The notes under the pieces are model-generated. The model was not told where the DNA came from and made no database searches. It saw nothing but the letters and a program-made list of their open reading frames with translations. This document shows, piece by piece, positions 42,579-51,111 of a stretch of 64,000 bases of DNA. Made by a program: the position numbers and the translations under genes. Origin of the DNA: Rhodoferax potami (GTDB lineage: Bacteria; Pseudomonadota; Gammaproteobacteria; Burkholderiales; Burkholderiaceae_C); assembly GCF_032193765.1 (NCBI RefSeq), contig NZ_JAVBIJ010000001.1:806001-870000 (forward strand), in the 5' to 3' direction. How positions within the stretch are numbered: position 1 is the stretch's first letter; every line of letters begins with the position of its first letter.

Positions 42579-44369
42579 ATGAGTTACGTCGCCCCCCTCA
42601 AGGACATGCTGTTCAATATTCAGCACCTGGCCAACATCGAACAGATCGCCCAACTGCCCGGCTTTGAAGACGCCGGCCTCGATACGGCCCAAGCGGTGCT
42701 GGAAGAGTCCGCCAAGTTCACCGAAGGCGTTCTGGCCCCCCTCAACTGGGAAGGCGACAAAAACCCCTCCAGCCTAAAAGACGGCGTGGTTACTGCCACT
42801 CCCGGTTTCAAAGAAGCGTTCAAGCAGTTCACCGATGGTGGCTGGCAAGGTCTGCAGCACCCCACCGATTTCGGCGGCCAAGGTCTGCCCAAGACGATCG
42901 GCGCGGCCTGCGGCGAAATGGTCAACAGTGCGAACATGAGCTTTGCCCTGTGCCCCTTGCTGTCGGACGGTGCCATTGAGGCCCTGCTGACCGCCGGCTC
43001 TGACGAACTCAGGGCCACCTACCTGGAGAACCTGGTGAGCGGCAAATGGACCGGCACCATGAACCTGACCGAGCCCCAGGCAGGCTCCGACCTGGCCTTG
43101 GTGCGCAGCCGCGCTGAGCCCCAGGCGGACGGCACTTACAAGGTGTTCGGTACCAAGATTTACATCACTTGGGGTGAGCACGATATGGCCGAGAACATCG
43201 TCCATTTGGTACTGGCCCGCGTGAGCGGCGCGCCTGAAGGTGTGAAGGGCATCAGTTTGTTTGTGGTGCCGAAATTTATGGTGAACAAAGACGGTTCTCT
43301 GGGCGCCCGCAACGATGTGCATTGCGTGTCCATCGAGCACAAGATGGGCATCAAGGCCAGCCCGACAGCGGTGCTGCAGTACGGTGACAAGGGCGGTGCG
43401 ATTGGCTACCTCGTGGGCCAGGAAAACCGTGGCCTCGAGTACATGTTCATCATGATGAACGCGGCCCGCTATGGCGTGGGTGTGCAGGGCATTGCGATTG
43501 CCGAGCGCGCGTACCAAAAGGCGGTGCAGTTCTCCAAAGACCGTGTGCAAAGCCGCCCTGTGGATGGCTCCATGCCCGGCAGCGCCCCCATCATTCATCA
43601 CCCCGATGTGCGCCGCATGTTGATGACGATGCGCGCTTACACCGAAGGTTGCCGTGCGTTGGCCAGCGTAGCTGCCAGCGCCTACGACGCAGCGCACCAC
43701 CACACAGACAGTGAGGCCCGCAAGCAGAACCAGGCCTTCTACGAGTTCATGGTGCCGCTGGTCAAAGGCTACAGCACCGAAATGAGTCTGGAAGTCACTT
43801 CGCTGGGCGTGCAGGTGCACGGCGGCATGGGTTTCATCGAAGAAACCGGCGCGGCCCAGTACTACCGCGATGCCAAGATCCTCACCATTTACGAGGGCAC
43901 CACCGCCATCCAGGCCAATGACCTCGTGGGGCGCAAGACTGCCCGCGATGGTGGCCAGATTGCCAAAGGCATCGCCGGCCAGGTGGAAGCGACCGAAGCG
44001 GATTTGCTGGCCAGTGGCTCGGCGCATGCGTTGGCGGTTGCCAAGCGCCTGAAGGCAGCGCGTTTGGCGTTCATCGACGTGGTCGAATTCGTGGCTGGTA
44101 ACACCAAGGCCAGCCCCAATGCCGTGTTCGCCGGCAGCGTGCCGTACCTCATGCTTGCAGGTAACTTGATGGCCGGCTGGCAACTGGCCCGCTCGCTGCT
44201 GGTCGCCGAAAAGGCGATTGCTGCTGGTGACGATGTAGCGTTTATGCAGGCCAAGATCACTACCGCACGCTTTTATGCCGACCACTTGTTGAGCAAGGCC
44301 GGTGGCCTGCGCGACAGCATTGTGGAAGGTGCCGACAGCGTCACCGCCTTGCCGCTCGACGCATTCTGA
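42579..44369 (+). CDS. Acyl-CoA dehydrogenase (long form with C-terminal extension)
   Basis: FAD enzyme of 596 residues introducing the alpha-beta double bond into an acyl-CoA, with ETF (next operon upstream) as acceptor. N-terminal helices, then MNLTEPQAGSDLALVRSRAE and FGTKIYITWGEHDMAENIVH (FAD/substrate binding), EVTSLGVQVHGGMGFIEETG and the catalytic-Glu region LTIYEGTTAIQANDLVGRKT, followed by the ~120-residue C-terminal domain typical of the ~600-residue subfamily (DmdC/FadE-like). Chain-length specificity cannot be told. TGGAG before ATG 42579. A GTTAC/GTAAC pair at about 42534-42555 may be regulatory. Confidence 0.93.
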   Translation: MSYVAPLKDMLFNIQHLANIEQIAQLPGFEDAGLDTAQAVLEESAKFTEGVLAPLNWEGDKNPSSLKDGVVTATPGFKEAFKQFTDGGWQGLQHPTDFGGQGLPKTIGAACGEMVNSANMSFALCPLLSDGAIEALLTAGSDELRATYLENLVSGKWTGTMNLTEPQAGSDLALVRSRAEPQADGTYKVFGTKIYITWGEHDMAENIVHLVLARVSGAPEGVKGISLFVVPKFMVNKDGSLGARNDVHCVSIEHKMGIKASPTAVLQYGDKGGAIGYLVGQENRGLEYMFIMMNAARYGVGVQGIAIAERAYQKAVQFSKDRVQSRPVDGSMPGSAPIIHHPDVRRMLMTMRAYTEGCRALASVAASAYDAAHHHTDSEARKQNQAFYEFMVPLVKGYSTEMSLEVTSLGVQVHGGMGFIEETGAAQYYRDAKILTIYEGTTAIQANDLVGRKTARDGGQIAKGIAGQVEATEADLLASGSAHALAVAKRLKAARLAFIDVVEFVAGNTKASPNAVFAGSVPYLMLAGNLMAGWQLARSLLVAEKAIAAGDDVAFMQAKITTARFYADHLLSKAGGLRDSIVEGADSVTALPLDAF

Positions 44370-44397
44370 TGGGCTTGCCGGCGATGCTGGTGACGTT

Positions 44398-44456
44398 GAT
44401 GCTATAGATTTGGTAGCTGCTCGCGCATATGCAGCGGGCGCTATCGGTCGATTTCT
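44398..44456 (+). repeat. Dispersed repeat, intergenic copy
   Basis: GCTATAGATTTGGTAGCTGC, TCGCGCATATGCAGCGGGCG, CTATCGGTCGATTT, between the acyl-CoA dehydrogenase gene and the next gene. Confidence 0.7.
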
Positions 44457-44482
44457 TCCATAAAAGTACCCGAGGAGACCCC

Positions 44483-45448
44483 ATGTCCAAACTGCCTGCG
44501 CCCCTGGATACGCTGCCATTTCCGGTGATCGGCTCGCCGCTGTTCATCATCAGCAACCCGAAGCTGGTGATTGCCCAGTGCATTGCGGGTGTGGTGGGTT
44601 CTATGCCGGCGCTTAATGCCCGCCCGGCCGAGCTGCTGGAGGACTGGCTGAAGGAGATCACCGAGGCTTTGGCGGCTCACAACGCGGCGCACCCCGACAA
44701 GCCTGCCGCGCCTTTTGCGATCAACCAGATCGTGCACAAAAGCAATGACCGCTTGGAGCACGACATGGCGTTGTGCGTGAAGTACAAGGTGCCCATCATC
44801 ATCACCTCTCTGGGCGCGCGCGAAGACATCAATGCTGCCGCTCACTCGTATGGCGGTGTGGTGTTGCACGACATCATCAACAACAAGCACGCCCACAAAG
44901 CCATTGAAAAAGGCGCGGACGGCCTGATCGCTGTGGCTGCAGGTGCCGGCGGCCACGCGGGCGTGAAAAGTCCGTTTGCCTTGGTGCAGGAAATCCGCCA
45001 GTGGTTCGATGGCCCATTGGCTTTGTCTGGCTCCATTGCTACGGGTGCCTCGGTGCTGGCGGCACAGGCCATGGGTGCAGACTTCGCTTACATCGGCTCG
45101 GCCTTTATTGCGACCGAAGAAGCCCGCGCCGCGCAAGAATACAAACAGGCCATCGTAGACAACAACTCGGACGAGATTGTTTACAGCAACCTTTTCACCG
45201 GTGTGCACGGCAACTACCTGGCGCCCAGCATCCGCGCGTCCGGCTTGGATCCGGCTAACCTGCCGGAGAGCGACCCGAGCAAGATGAACTTTGGCGGCGC
45301 GTCTGCCAAAGCCTGGAAAGACATCTGGGGCTGCGGACAGGGCATTGGTGCTGTCGACAAGATTCAGCCCGCCGGCGAGTTTGTGGCCCAGCTCAAGCGG
45401 GAATACGCCGCTGCTAAGGCCGAACTACTGGCGCGCAATTACGCCTGA
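44483..45448 (+). CDS. NAD(P)H-dependent flavin oxidoreductase / nitronate monooxygenase family
   Basis: TIM-barrel FMN enzyme of 321 residues in the 2-nitropropane dioxygenase-like family. FPVIGSPLFIISNPKLVIAQ and CIAGVVGSMPALNARP at the start, IITSLGAREDINAAAHSYGG, GLIAVAAGAGGHAGVKSPFA (with the His typical of class I-like members) and LSGSIATGASVLAAQAMGAD, AYIGSAFIATEEA for FMN phosphate binding. Real substrate unknown; related proteins oxidise nitronates or reduce quinones/enoyl chains. GAGGA precedes ATG 44483. Flanked by repeat copies on both sides, the downstream one forming its terminator. Confidence 0.88.
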   Translation: MSKLPAPLDTLPFPVIGSPLFIISNPKLVIAQCIAGVVGSMPALNARPAELLEDWLKEITEALAAHNAAHPDKPAAPFAINQIVHKSNDRLEHDMALCVKYKVPIIITSLGAREDINAAAHSYGGVVLHDIINNKHAHKAIEKGADGLIAVAAGAGGHAGVKSPFALVQEIRQWFDGPLALSGSIATGASVLAAQAMGADFAYIGSAFIATEEARAAQEYKQAIVDNNSDEIVYSNLFTGVHGNYLAPSIRASGLDPANLPESDPSKMNFGGASAKAWKDIWGCGQGIGAVDKIQPAGEFVAQLKREYAAAKAELLARNYA

Positions 45449-45512
45449 TTTTTTAAGCATTTAGGCTGCTAGCGCCCGCGCTCTCTGCGCAAGGCGCTAT
45501 TTTTTTGATAGT
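45449..45512 (+). repeat. Dispersed repeat, intergenic copy acting as terminator
   Basis: AGGCTGCTAGCGCCCGCG, CTCTCTGCGCAAGGCGCTA, TTTTTTTGATAG. Shares GGCGCTATTTTTTTGATA with the rpoD terminator copy. Confidence 0.7.
45470..45506 (+). terminator. Rho-independent terminator built from the repeat
   Basis: TAGCGCC (45470-45476) pairs with GGCGCTA (45493-45499), inner GCGC pairs likely, followed by T7; 21 bases after the flavin oxidoreductase stop. Confidence 0.75.
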
Positions 45513-45547
45513 AAAGGCGGTGGGGCGTTACCAATACCCCGTACAGC

Positions 45548-47929
45548 TCAGGCGTGCAGGCGCAGCTCGGGTGCGTTGTCAGCCATCAGGCGGTTCAAGG
45601 CGCGTTCCACGATAGGTGCCTGATCCAGCATTTGCAGCTCGTGGCGGCGCAGCATGGCGGCAACCTCCCGCTCAGAGAGCACGAAGGCGTCAAAGCCCTC
45701 GCGGTTGGTGAATAAAAAGCGGGTGCGCATTGGGCTGACCCAGCTCAGGCGGCAGCGGAAGGGTGGTGTCTCCGGTGACACCTTTTCAAACCAGACACCG
45801 CGGGTCAGCAACTGCGCACTGGCATCAAAGTCATCCATCTGCCCAGCATCTTGCTCGGCCAGTTTGCCGGCCCGACGCTCGTCTAGTGCCTGCATCGCCT
45901 CATCGGCGGCATGTGCCTCGAGGGCAGCACCTTGGGTGTCGAGCGGGGGCGCGGCCTTCATCCGTATCGCCAGCATATGGGTGGCAATCAGCCGGCGGGT
46001 GAAGTTCGCCCTGTCTTCGCCGTCCCAGCCAATGCTGTCGAGCTCGGCATTGAGTGTGCGAACCAGCTCGGGCAGCACGCCGACCAATTCTTGGCGCTCT
46101 TCTGGCTTTGTCTTGGGCTGTGTGCTCCAGATGAGCTGATCCATCGTGCCCAGTGTGCGGTTCCAATGGCCTGCATGGGTGTCTTCGGTCATCCAGGCCA
46201 ACGCAATCACCTGCCGCCATTGGGTGGTGAGGAAGGGTTTGAGAAACGGAGCCAGCGGCAGGTGCTCGGGCAACGCGCTGATGCGCGCGTGCACAGCCTC
46301 GTCGGCCTGTGCCAGCGCGGCCGCCAACTGCTCCTCGTCGTTCTCCCGGGAGGCAAATGGCTCGATGTGTTGGTCAGCCTGCCGCTCGGACTCAAACAAG
46401 AATTCGGTAAAGTCGGCCAGGAGCGCCGCAAACAGCGTGAGGTCGTCATTGAACTCGTGCAACACCCGCTGGACGGTGGATTCGATCCGTTGGTACAGGG
46501 GGTCTTGTTCGCCTTTGTCTGGCGTCCAAGCGACCGAGGCGGATGCCAGGGTGTCCACCAGTTTGCGGGCAGGATGCTCCGCACTCAAGAAGAAATCGCG
46601 GTCCACCATGGCTGCGCGCAAAACAGGAATTTGCAATCGCCCGATGACCACCTTCAGCTCGGCCGGGATCGCGCCATCGGTGAACACGTAGTCGAACACT
46701 TCGGCCAGTGCGTTGACCGTGCCGCGGTCCAGGTCTTGGGCCTGTTGGAACGCCGGCTGATCCCCCAATCTGCGCAACACATTGTGCGGGGACCCGGCAG
46801 TTTCCATGGCGTCGTCAGACTCCAGGAACTGGTAGCGGGAGCCGCGTCCGGTGCCGGCTTGCATCGCACTCAGGTACTGCAACAAGGCGGGGTCCGCGGG
46901 AATGGACAGGCTGTTGTGCGCTCCCGGAGTACCGCCGGAGTCGGCATCCGAGAGTTCAAAGCCACCGGCCTGCTCGACAGAGGGGCGTCCGACACCCAAG
47001 CGACGCAAGAAGTGACGGGCCTGTTGCACCCACTCCTGACGCGCAGGCCCCCACTGGGACCACACAGAGGGGGCCGCCTCGGGTGCCGCCGGTGGCGTGT
47101 CCCGGTGAGTGAGGCTGCTGCTTTCGTTAGTTGCGGCAAGTGGTGCGCCGGCGCTGCGCGGACCCAGGTCGGCGGCGCCGGTCAGCGGCGCAAACTGCGA
47201 CGATCCATTGGGGGATTTCCGGATGCGATGCACGGTGGTGGCATGCACTCCCGCCTGCGTGAGCGTGGCAATCAGCTCGATGTACAGCGGGCCCAAATCC
47301 ACAAAGTGCGCAGGCTCCAGCGCATCCACCAGGTGCTCCGTGACCTGTGGGTCAAGTTCGCCTTTTTCCCAACCCAGCATGAAACCTTTGAGCAACACGA
47401 GCGGGCGGAAGGGGTTTTGCGACAACGACGCAGTTTCGTCCCCCATCAAGGCGGCCAGTTGGGTCGACAAGGTGGTCAGTAAAGGCTCGAAATGCAGATT
47501 GAACCGTTGAGCCACCCGGTCCAGCAACAAGATGCGGTGCACCTCATCCAGGTCAATCAGGCTGAACGACATGCCTTCGAGGGTGTCTGCTGCGGGCTTT
47601 AACGGGGCGGACAGCTGGGTCATGGCGGGCCACACGGCAGCTACTTCTTCCTGCAGTGCCAACTGGAGTTGGTGTCGGTAAGACTTCAAGAATCGCTCTG
47701 GCTGCCGGTCCAGCAAGACCGAGGCGGCCCGCAGGTTCTGCCCTTGTATCACCGGTAGCTTTCCATCTGCGAGGTCCAGCAGATGGCCGCGCAGGTGCTT
47801 CAGGTTGGCGGTATCGCGCTCTTCGAAAAACCCTAAGGTTCTTCCCACCATGGCACGCACCAGGCGCTGAGCCCTGGCCCGTGATTCAGGCGTGCTGTTG
47901 CCGGCAGTTAATGACTGAAAAGCGCTCAT
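45548..47929 (-). CDS. DUF1631 family protein
   Basis: Large, mostly helical cytosolic protein of 793 residues, recognised as DUF1631 by FEERDTANLKHLRGHLLDLA, LDEVHRILLLDRVAQRFNLH, LTLFAALLADFTEFLFESER and the C-terminal RLSWVSPMRTRFLFTNREGF, whose short beta region resembles a PilZ-type module though no full RxxxR motif is seen. The middle (about 240-330) is low complexity. Members were once mislabelled thymidine phosphorylase; function is unknown. ATG 47929 is the family start. Single gene. Confidence 0.82.
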   Translation of the reverse strand: MSAFQSLTAGNSTPESRARAQRLVRAMVGRTLGFFEERDTANLKHLRGHLLDLADGKLPVIQGQNLRAASVLLDRQPERFLKSYRHQLQLALQEEVAAVWPAMTQLSAPLKPAADTLEGMSFSLIDLDEVHRILLLDRVAQRFNLHFEPLLTTLSTQLAALMGDETASLSQNPFRPLVLLKGFMLGWEKGELDPQVTEHLVDALEPAHFVDLGPLYIELIATLTQAGVHATTVHRIRKSPNGSSQFAPLTGAADLGPRSAGAPLAATNESSSLTHRDTPPAAPEAAPSVWSQWGPARQEWVQQARHFLRRLGVGRPSVEQAGGFELSDADSGGTPGAHNSLSIPADPALLQYLSAMQAGTGRGSRYQFLESDDAMETAGSPHNVLRRLGDQPAFQQAQDLDRGTVNALAEVFDYVFTDGAIPAELKVVIGRLQIPVLRAAMVDRDFFLSAEHPARKLVDTLASASVAWTPDKGEQDPLYQRIESTVQRVLHEFNDDLTLFAALLADFTEFLFESERQADQHIEPFASRENDEEQLAAALAQADEAVHARISALPEHLPLAPFLKPFLTTQWRQVIALAWMTEDTHAGHWNRTLGTMDQLIWSTQPKTKPEERQELVGVLPELVRTLNAELDSIGWDGEDRANFTRRLIATHMLAIRMKAAPPLDTQGAALEAHAADEAMQALDERRAGKLAEQDAGQMDDFDASAQLLTRGVWFEKVSPETPPFRCRLSWVSPMRTRFLFTNREGFDAFVLSEREVAAMLRRHELQMLDQAPIVERALNRLMADNAPELRLHA

Positions 47930-48117
47930 GAGCCAACGGTGGCACGGGGCTGGCAGTTTGCCCGCATGCACTTTTATAAGGTTGTAACCAAGGCGGAATG
48001 ATCGCACGGACGGGCGACTTGTTGCAGGGGGTAAAGGGCACTTTGCCCCTCTGAACGCTTGGGATCAGCGGGTTTCTGGTAAGGAGTTGTAACCCCGTGC
48101 CATCAGGCGGAAAACGC

Positions 48118-48768
48118 TCAGACGTCGGGGTAAAAAACCGCAGTGTCCCCCGGCTGCCAGGGCGGGAAAACGGCCATGCAAACCTTGAAGAAATCCGACC
48201 CCTCAAAAGACGTCAGCCAGTGCACTAGGGCCTGCCAGTCTTGCGCTGCGAACCAGGTGGGGTCTGTGTGGGCAAACTGCCGGACAAACGGTGCAATCGC
48301 CGCATCAGCCCAACCCCAGGCAGGCCCCTGCAAGAAGGGTTGAGCTTGCAAGCGGTGGTCAAGCGCTCTCAGAAAGGTGGCCCCCTCTGCGCGGTTGGCT
48401 TGCCCGTCAGCCAGGTGGTAGCGGTTGGGGTATTTGTAGCGATCAAGATGCGGTTTGAACTCCTCATCACACCGGTGAACCAGCGCCTTTGCTTCTGATT
48501 CCGCGCTACCGGAGGTGGGCAGCCAGCCCATGGGGTCGTGCTGTTGCAGCGCCCATTGCATGATGTCCAGGCTTTGCTCGATCACAAGGCCATCCGGCAG
48601 CACCAAAACCGGAACAGTCCCTTTGGGCGATGCCTCCAACAGGGCTACCGGCTTGCAGCGCAGCACGACTTCCCGCAATTGCACCCGCATCCCACTGGCC
48701 CCAATCGCCATGCGGGCGCGCATGGCATAGGGGCACCGGCGGAAGGAGTACAGGATAGGCAGGCTCAT
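48118..48768 (-). CDS. Glutathione S-transferase family protein
   Basis: 216-residue GST-fold protein. The thioredoxin-like N-terminal domain has LYSFRRCPYAMRARMAIGAS with a possible active Cys in RRCPYAMR, and the GSH-binding VPVLVLPDGLVIEQSLDIMQ; the C-terminal helical domain holds WADAAIAPFVRQF, the N-capping/hydrophobic staple region. The CPxA motif suggests a disulfide- or glutathionyl-exchange type (omega/beta-like) rather than classical conjugation. Lies 20 bases downstream of trhO on the same strand, so probably co-transcribed with it. Confidence 0.87.
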   Translation of the reverse strand: MSLPILYSFRRCPYAMRARMAIGASGMRVQLREVVLRCKPVALLEASPKGTVPVLVLPDGLVIEQSLDIMQWALQQHDPMGWLPTSGSAESEAKALVHRCDEEFKPHLDRYKYPNRYHLADGQANRAEGATFLRALDHRLQAQPFLQGPAWGWADAAIAPFVRQFAHTDPTWFAAQDWQALVHWLTSFEGSDFFKVCMAVFPPWQPGDTAVFYPDV

Positions 48769-48788
48769 GGCGCAAAAAGCAGGGTTCT

Positions 48789-49736
48789 TCAGAGGTGTTC
48801 GGGCTTGGGCAGGGTGGCCCCTATGTGCACCTGCTGGCGCTGTTTGGCCAGCTCCCATTGGCGCTGGCGTTCGCGAGCGCTGGCTTTTTGGGTATCGCTG
48901 GTGTGTGCGTGGCAGCGGGGGCAGCTCACGCCCGCTTCAAAGAGCGGCGACTCGGTGGCGCCTGCCTCCAAAGGGTGACGGCAGGCACGGCACAGCCCGT
49001 GATTCCCCGGCTTCAGGCCATGGCCCACGGAGACGCGCTCATCAAAGACAAAGCATTCGCCTTGCCACAGGCTTTCTTCGGGGGGGACCGTTTCGAGGTA
49101 CTTGAGAATGCCGCCTTCGAGGTGGTAGACCTCATCAAAGCCTTGCTCACGCATATAAGCCGTCGACTTTTCGCACCGGATGCCACCGGTACAGAACATG
49201 GCGACTTTGGGCTTTTTCCCCGATCCTGCCAACACTGGGGCTTGCGCGACCCATGCGGGCAACTCGGCAAAACTTTTGATGCGCGGGTCGATGGCACCGG
49301 CGAAGGTGCCGATTTCCACTTCGTAGTCGTTGCGGGTATCGACAACCACCACATCAGGGTCGGAAATCAGGGCGTTCCAGTCTTGCGGTTTGACGTAGGT
49401 TCCCGCCATTTTGGTGGGGCTGATGCCCGGCACTTGCATGGTCACGATCTCTTTTTTCAGGCGCACCTTCATGCGATAGAAGGGGGCTTTTTCCGAGAAA
49501 GATTCTTTGTGCTGCAAGTCCGCCAGCAAAGGGTCCGCACGCAAATAGGCCAGTACCGCATGCACATCATCCGGCAAGCCGGCAATCGTGCTGTTGATGC
49601 CTTCTTCGGCCAGCAAGATCATGCCTTTGACCCGGCGACTTTCGCAAAATGCCAGCAGAGGGGCCTTACGCTCGGCGTAGTCGGGCAGTTCAACAAACTT
49701 GTAAAAAGCAGCGGTCAGATATACAGGATTCGACAT
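48789..49736 (-). CDS. trhO: tRNA uridine(34) hydroxylase TrhO (rhodanese-type, YceA)
   Basis: Oxygen-dependent enzyme forming 5-hydroxyuridine at wobble U34 of tRNA; 315 residues, cytosolic. N-terminal ferredoxin-like domain with GMILLAEEGINSTIAGLPDD, then the rhodanese domain with VVVDTRNDYEVEIGTFAGAI and the active-site loop MFCTGGIRCEKSTAYMREQG (Cys in CTGGIRC), and GILKYLETVPPEESLWQGEC, FDERVSVGHG. The C-terminus has four Cys (CRACRHP, CPRCHAH), a probable Zn knuckle present in longer members. ATG 49736 is the family start. Confidence 0.92.
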   Translation of the reverse strand: MSNPVYLTAAFYKFVELPDYAERKAPLLAFCESRRVKGMILLAEEGINSTIAGLPDDVHAVLAYLRADPLLADLQHKESFSEKAPFYRMKVRLKKEIVTMQVPGISPTKMAGTYVKPQDWNALISDPDVVVVDTRNDYEVEIGTFAGAIDPRIKSFAELPAWVAQAPVLAGSGKKPKVAMFCTGGIRCEKSTAYMREQGFDEVYHLEGGILKYLETVPPEESLWQGECFVFDERVSVGHGLKPGNHGLCRACRHPLEAGATESPLFEAGVSCPRCHAHTSDTQKASARERQRQWELAKQRQQVHIGATLPKPEHL

Positions 49737-49815
49737 CCCCCGATTGTGCCTGCTCAGCCGCGGTTGTCGGCGGTTTGGCAGGATACGGCGGTGCCGGCAT
49801 GGCACCAACATGCGT

Positions 49816-49852
49816 AAAAAAGCCGCCGGATCGCGGGGCAATCGTGGCGGCT
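49816..49852 (-). terminator. Rho-independent terminator of dnaJ
   Basis: On the minus strand AAGCCGCC pairs with GGCGGCTT, followed by T-tract; about 40 bases after the dnaJ stop. Confidence 0.75.
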
Positions 49853-49889
49853 TGGTCGGGCTGGTGGCAGCCCCTTAGGGCGTGGCCGA

Positions 49890-51020
49890 TCAGCTAAAGA
49901 AGCTCTTCAAGCGATCTGTCCAACTGTCGCCAGTCGGCGAATGTTTGCTGCCGCCTTTTTTGAACGACTCATCCAGCTCCTTGAGCAGCTTGCGCTGGTG
50001 CTCGGTGAGCTTGACCGGTGTTTCCACCGTGATGTGGCAATACAAGTCGCCGGGGTAGCTGGAGCGCACGCCCTTGATGCCCTTGCCGCGCAGGCGGAAT
50101 TGCTTGCCGGTCTGGGTACCTTCGGGAATGTCGATCGCCGCTTTGCCAGCCAGCGTAGGAACATCAATCTCGCCACCCAGTGCCGCAGTGATGAAGCTGA
50201 TGGGTACCGAGCAATGGATGTCATCGCCATCACGCTCAAAGATGTCGTGCTTCTTGAGGCGGATTTCGATGTACAGGTCGCCGGGTGGGCCGCCATTGGT
50301 GCCGGGCTCGCCGTTACCTGCGCTGCGAATGCGCATGCCGCCGTCGATCCCCGCCGGGATTTTGACTTCCAGGGTTTTCTGGCGCTTGATCTTGCCTTGG
50401 CCGCTGCAGGCATTGCAGGGGTCGGGGATGACCTTGCCATTGCCGCGGCAGGTGGGGCAGGTCTGCTGGACGCTGAAGAAGCCCTGGCGCATCTGCACCG
50501 TACCCGCTCCATTACAGGTGCCGCAGGTTTTGACTTGGGTGCCGGGTTTGGCGCCGCTGCCTTTGCAGGTGTCGCAGTTGTCCCAGCTGGGGATGCGGAT
50601 CTGCGCGTCTTTGCCGCGTGCCGCTTCTTCCAGGGTGACTTCCATGGCGTAGCTCAAATCGCTGCCGCGGTAGACCTGACGTCCACCCCGTGCACCGCCG
50701 CGCTGCTGGCCGAACATGTCGCCAAAGATATCGCCGAAGGCTTCGGCAAAGCCGCCATAGCCCTCGCCACCGCCGCCACCCCGGTTGGGGTCCACGCCGG
50801 CGTGACCGTACTGGTCATAGGCCGCACGCTTCTGGGCATCGGAAAGCATCTCGTAGGCTTCTTTGCCTTCTTTGAACTTTTCTTCTGCCGCTTTGGCGGC
50901 ATCACCCTGATTGCGGTCAGGGTGGTGCTTCATCGCCAATTTGCGATAGGCCTTTTTGATCTCTTCTTCCGTAGCGGTCTTGCTGACGCCCAGAACTTCG
51001 TAATAGTCGCGTTTGGCCAT
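49890..51020 (-). CDS. dnaJ: Chaperone protein DnaJ
   Basis: Hsp40 co-chaperone stimulating DnaK ATPase and delivering substrates; 376 residues. J domain at 1-70 with HHPDRNQGD (HPD motif), Gly-rich linker with [20 protein letters not shown], four CxxCxGxG zinc repeats ([32 protein letters not shown]) and the C-terminal beta domains with [20 protein letters not shown]. Complete. Follows dnaK after 91 bases that contain a strong hairpin. Confidence 0.98.
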   Translation of the reverse strand: MAKRDYYEVLGVSKTATEEEIKKAYRKLAMKHHPDRNQGDAAKAAEEKFKEGKEAYEMLSDAQKRAAYDQYGHAGVDPNRGGGGGEGYGGFAEAFGDIFGDMFGQQRGGARGGRQVYRGSDLSYAMEVTLEEAARGKDAQIRIPSWDNCDTCKGSGAKPGTQVKTCGTCNGAGTVQMRQGFFSVQQTCPTCRGNGKVIPDPCNACSGQGKIKRQKTLEVKIPAGIDGGMRIRSAGNGEPGTNGGPPGDLYIEIRLKKHDIFERDGDDIHCSVPISFITAALGGEIDVPTLAGKAAIDIPEGTQTGKQFRLRGKGIKGVRSSYPGDLYCHITVETPVKLTEHQRKLLKELDESFKKGGSKHSPTGDSWTDRLKSFFS

Positions 51021-51046
51021 GTGTCTCTTTTGCCTGTAAACAACAG

Positions 51047-51084
51047 AAAAGCCGCGTTGAACCCCAAGTGGCGTTCAACGCGGC
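51047..51084 (-). terminator. Strong intercistronic hairpin between dnaK and dnaJ
   Basis: Perfect 12-bp stem GCCGCGTTGAAC/GTTCAACGCGGC with a 10-nt loop, followed on the transcribed strand by TTTTC. Could be a leaky terminator or a processing/stabilising stem that sets the DnaK:DnaJ ratio. Confidence 0.65.
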
Positions 51085-51111
51085 ATCTTTGTGCTGCGCT
51101 AGTGTGCCAGC

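Noticed and set aside
42774..44519. 581-codon frame antisense to the acyl-CoA dehydrogenase
   Set aside because: Shadow frame without similarity.
48036..48048. GGGCA/TGCCC hairpin between the GST and DUF1631 genes as a terminator
   Set aside because: Only five base pairs and a short T-run (TTTACC).
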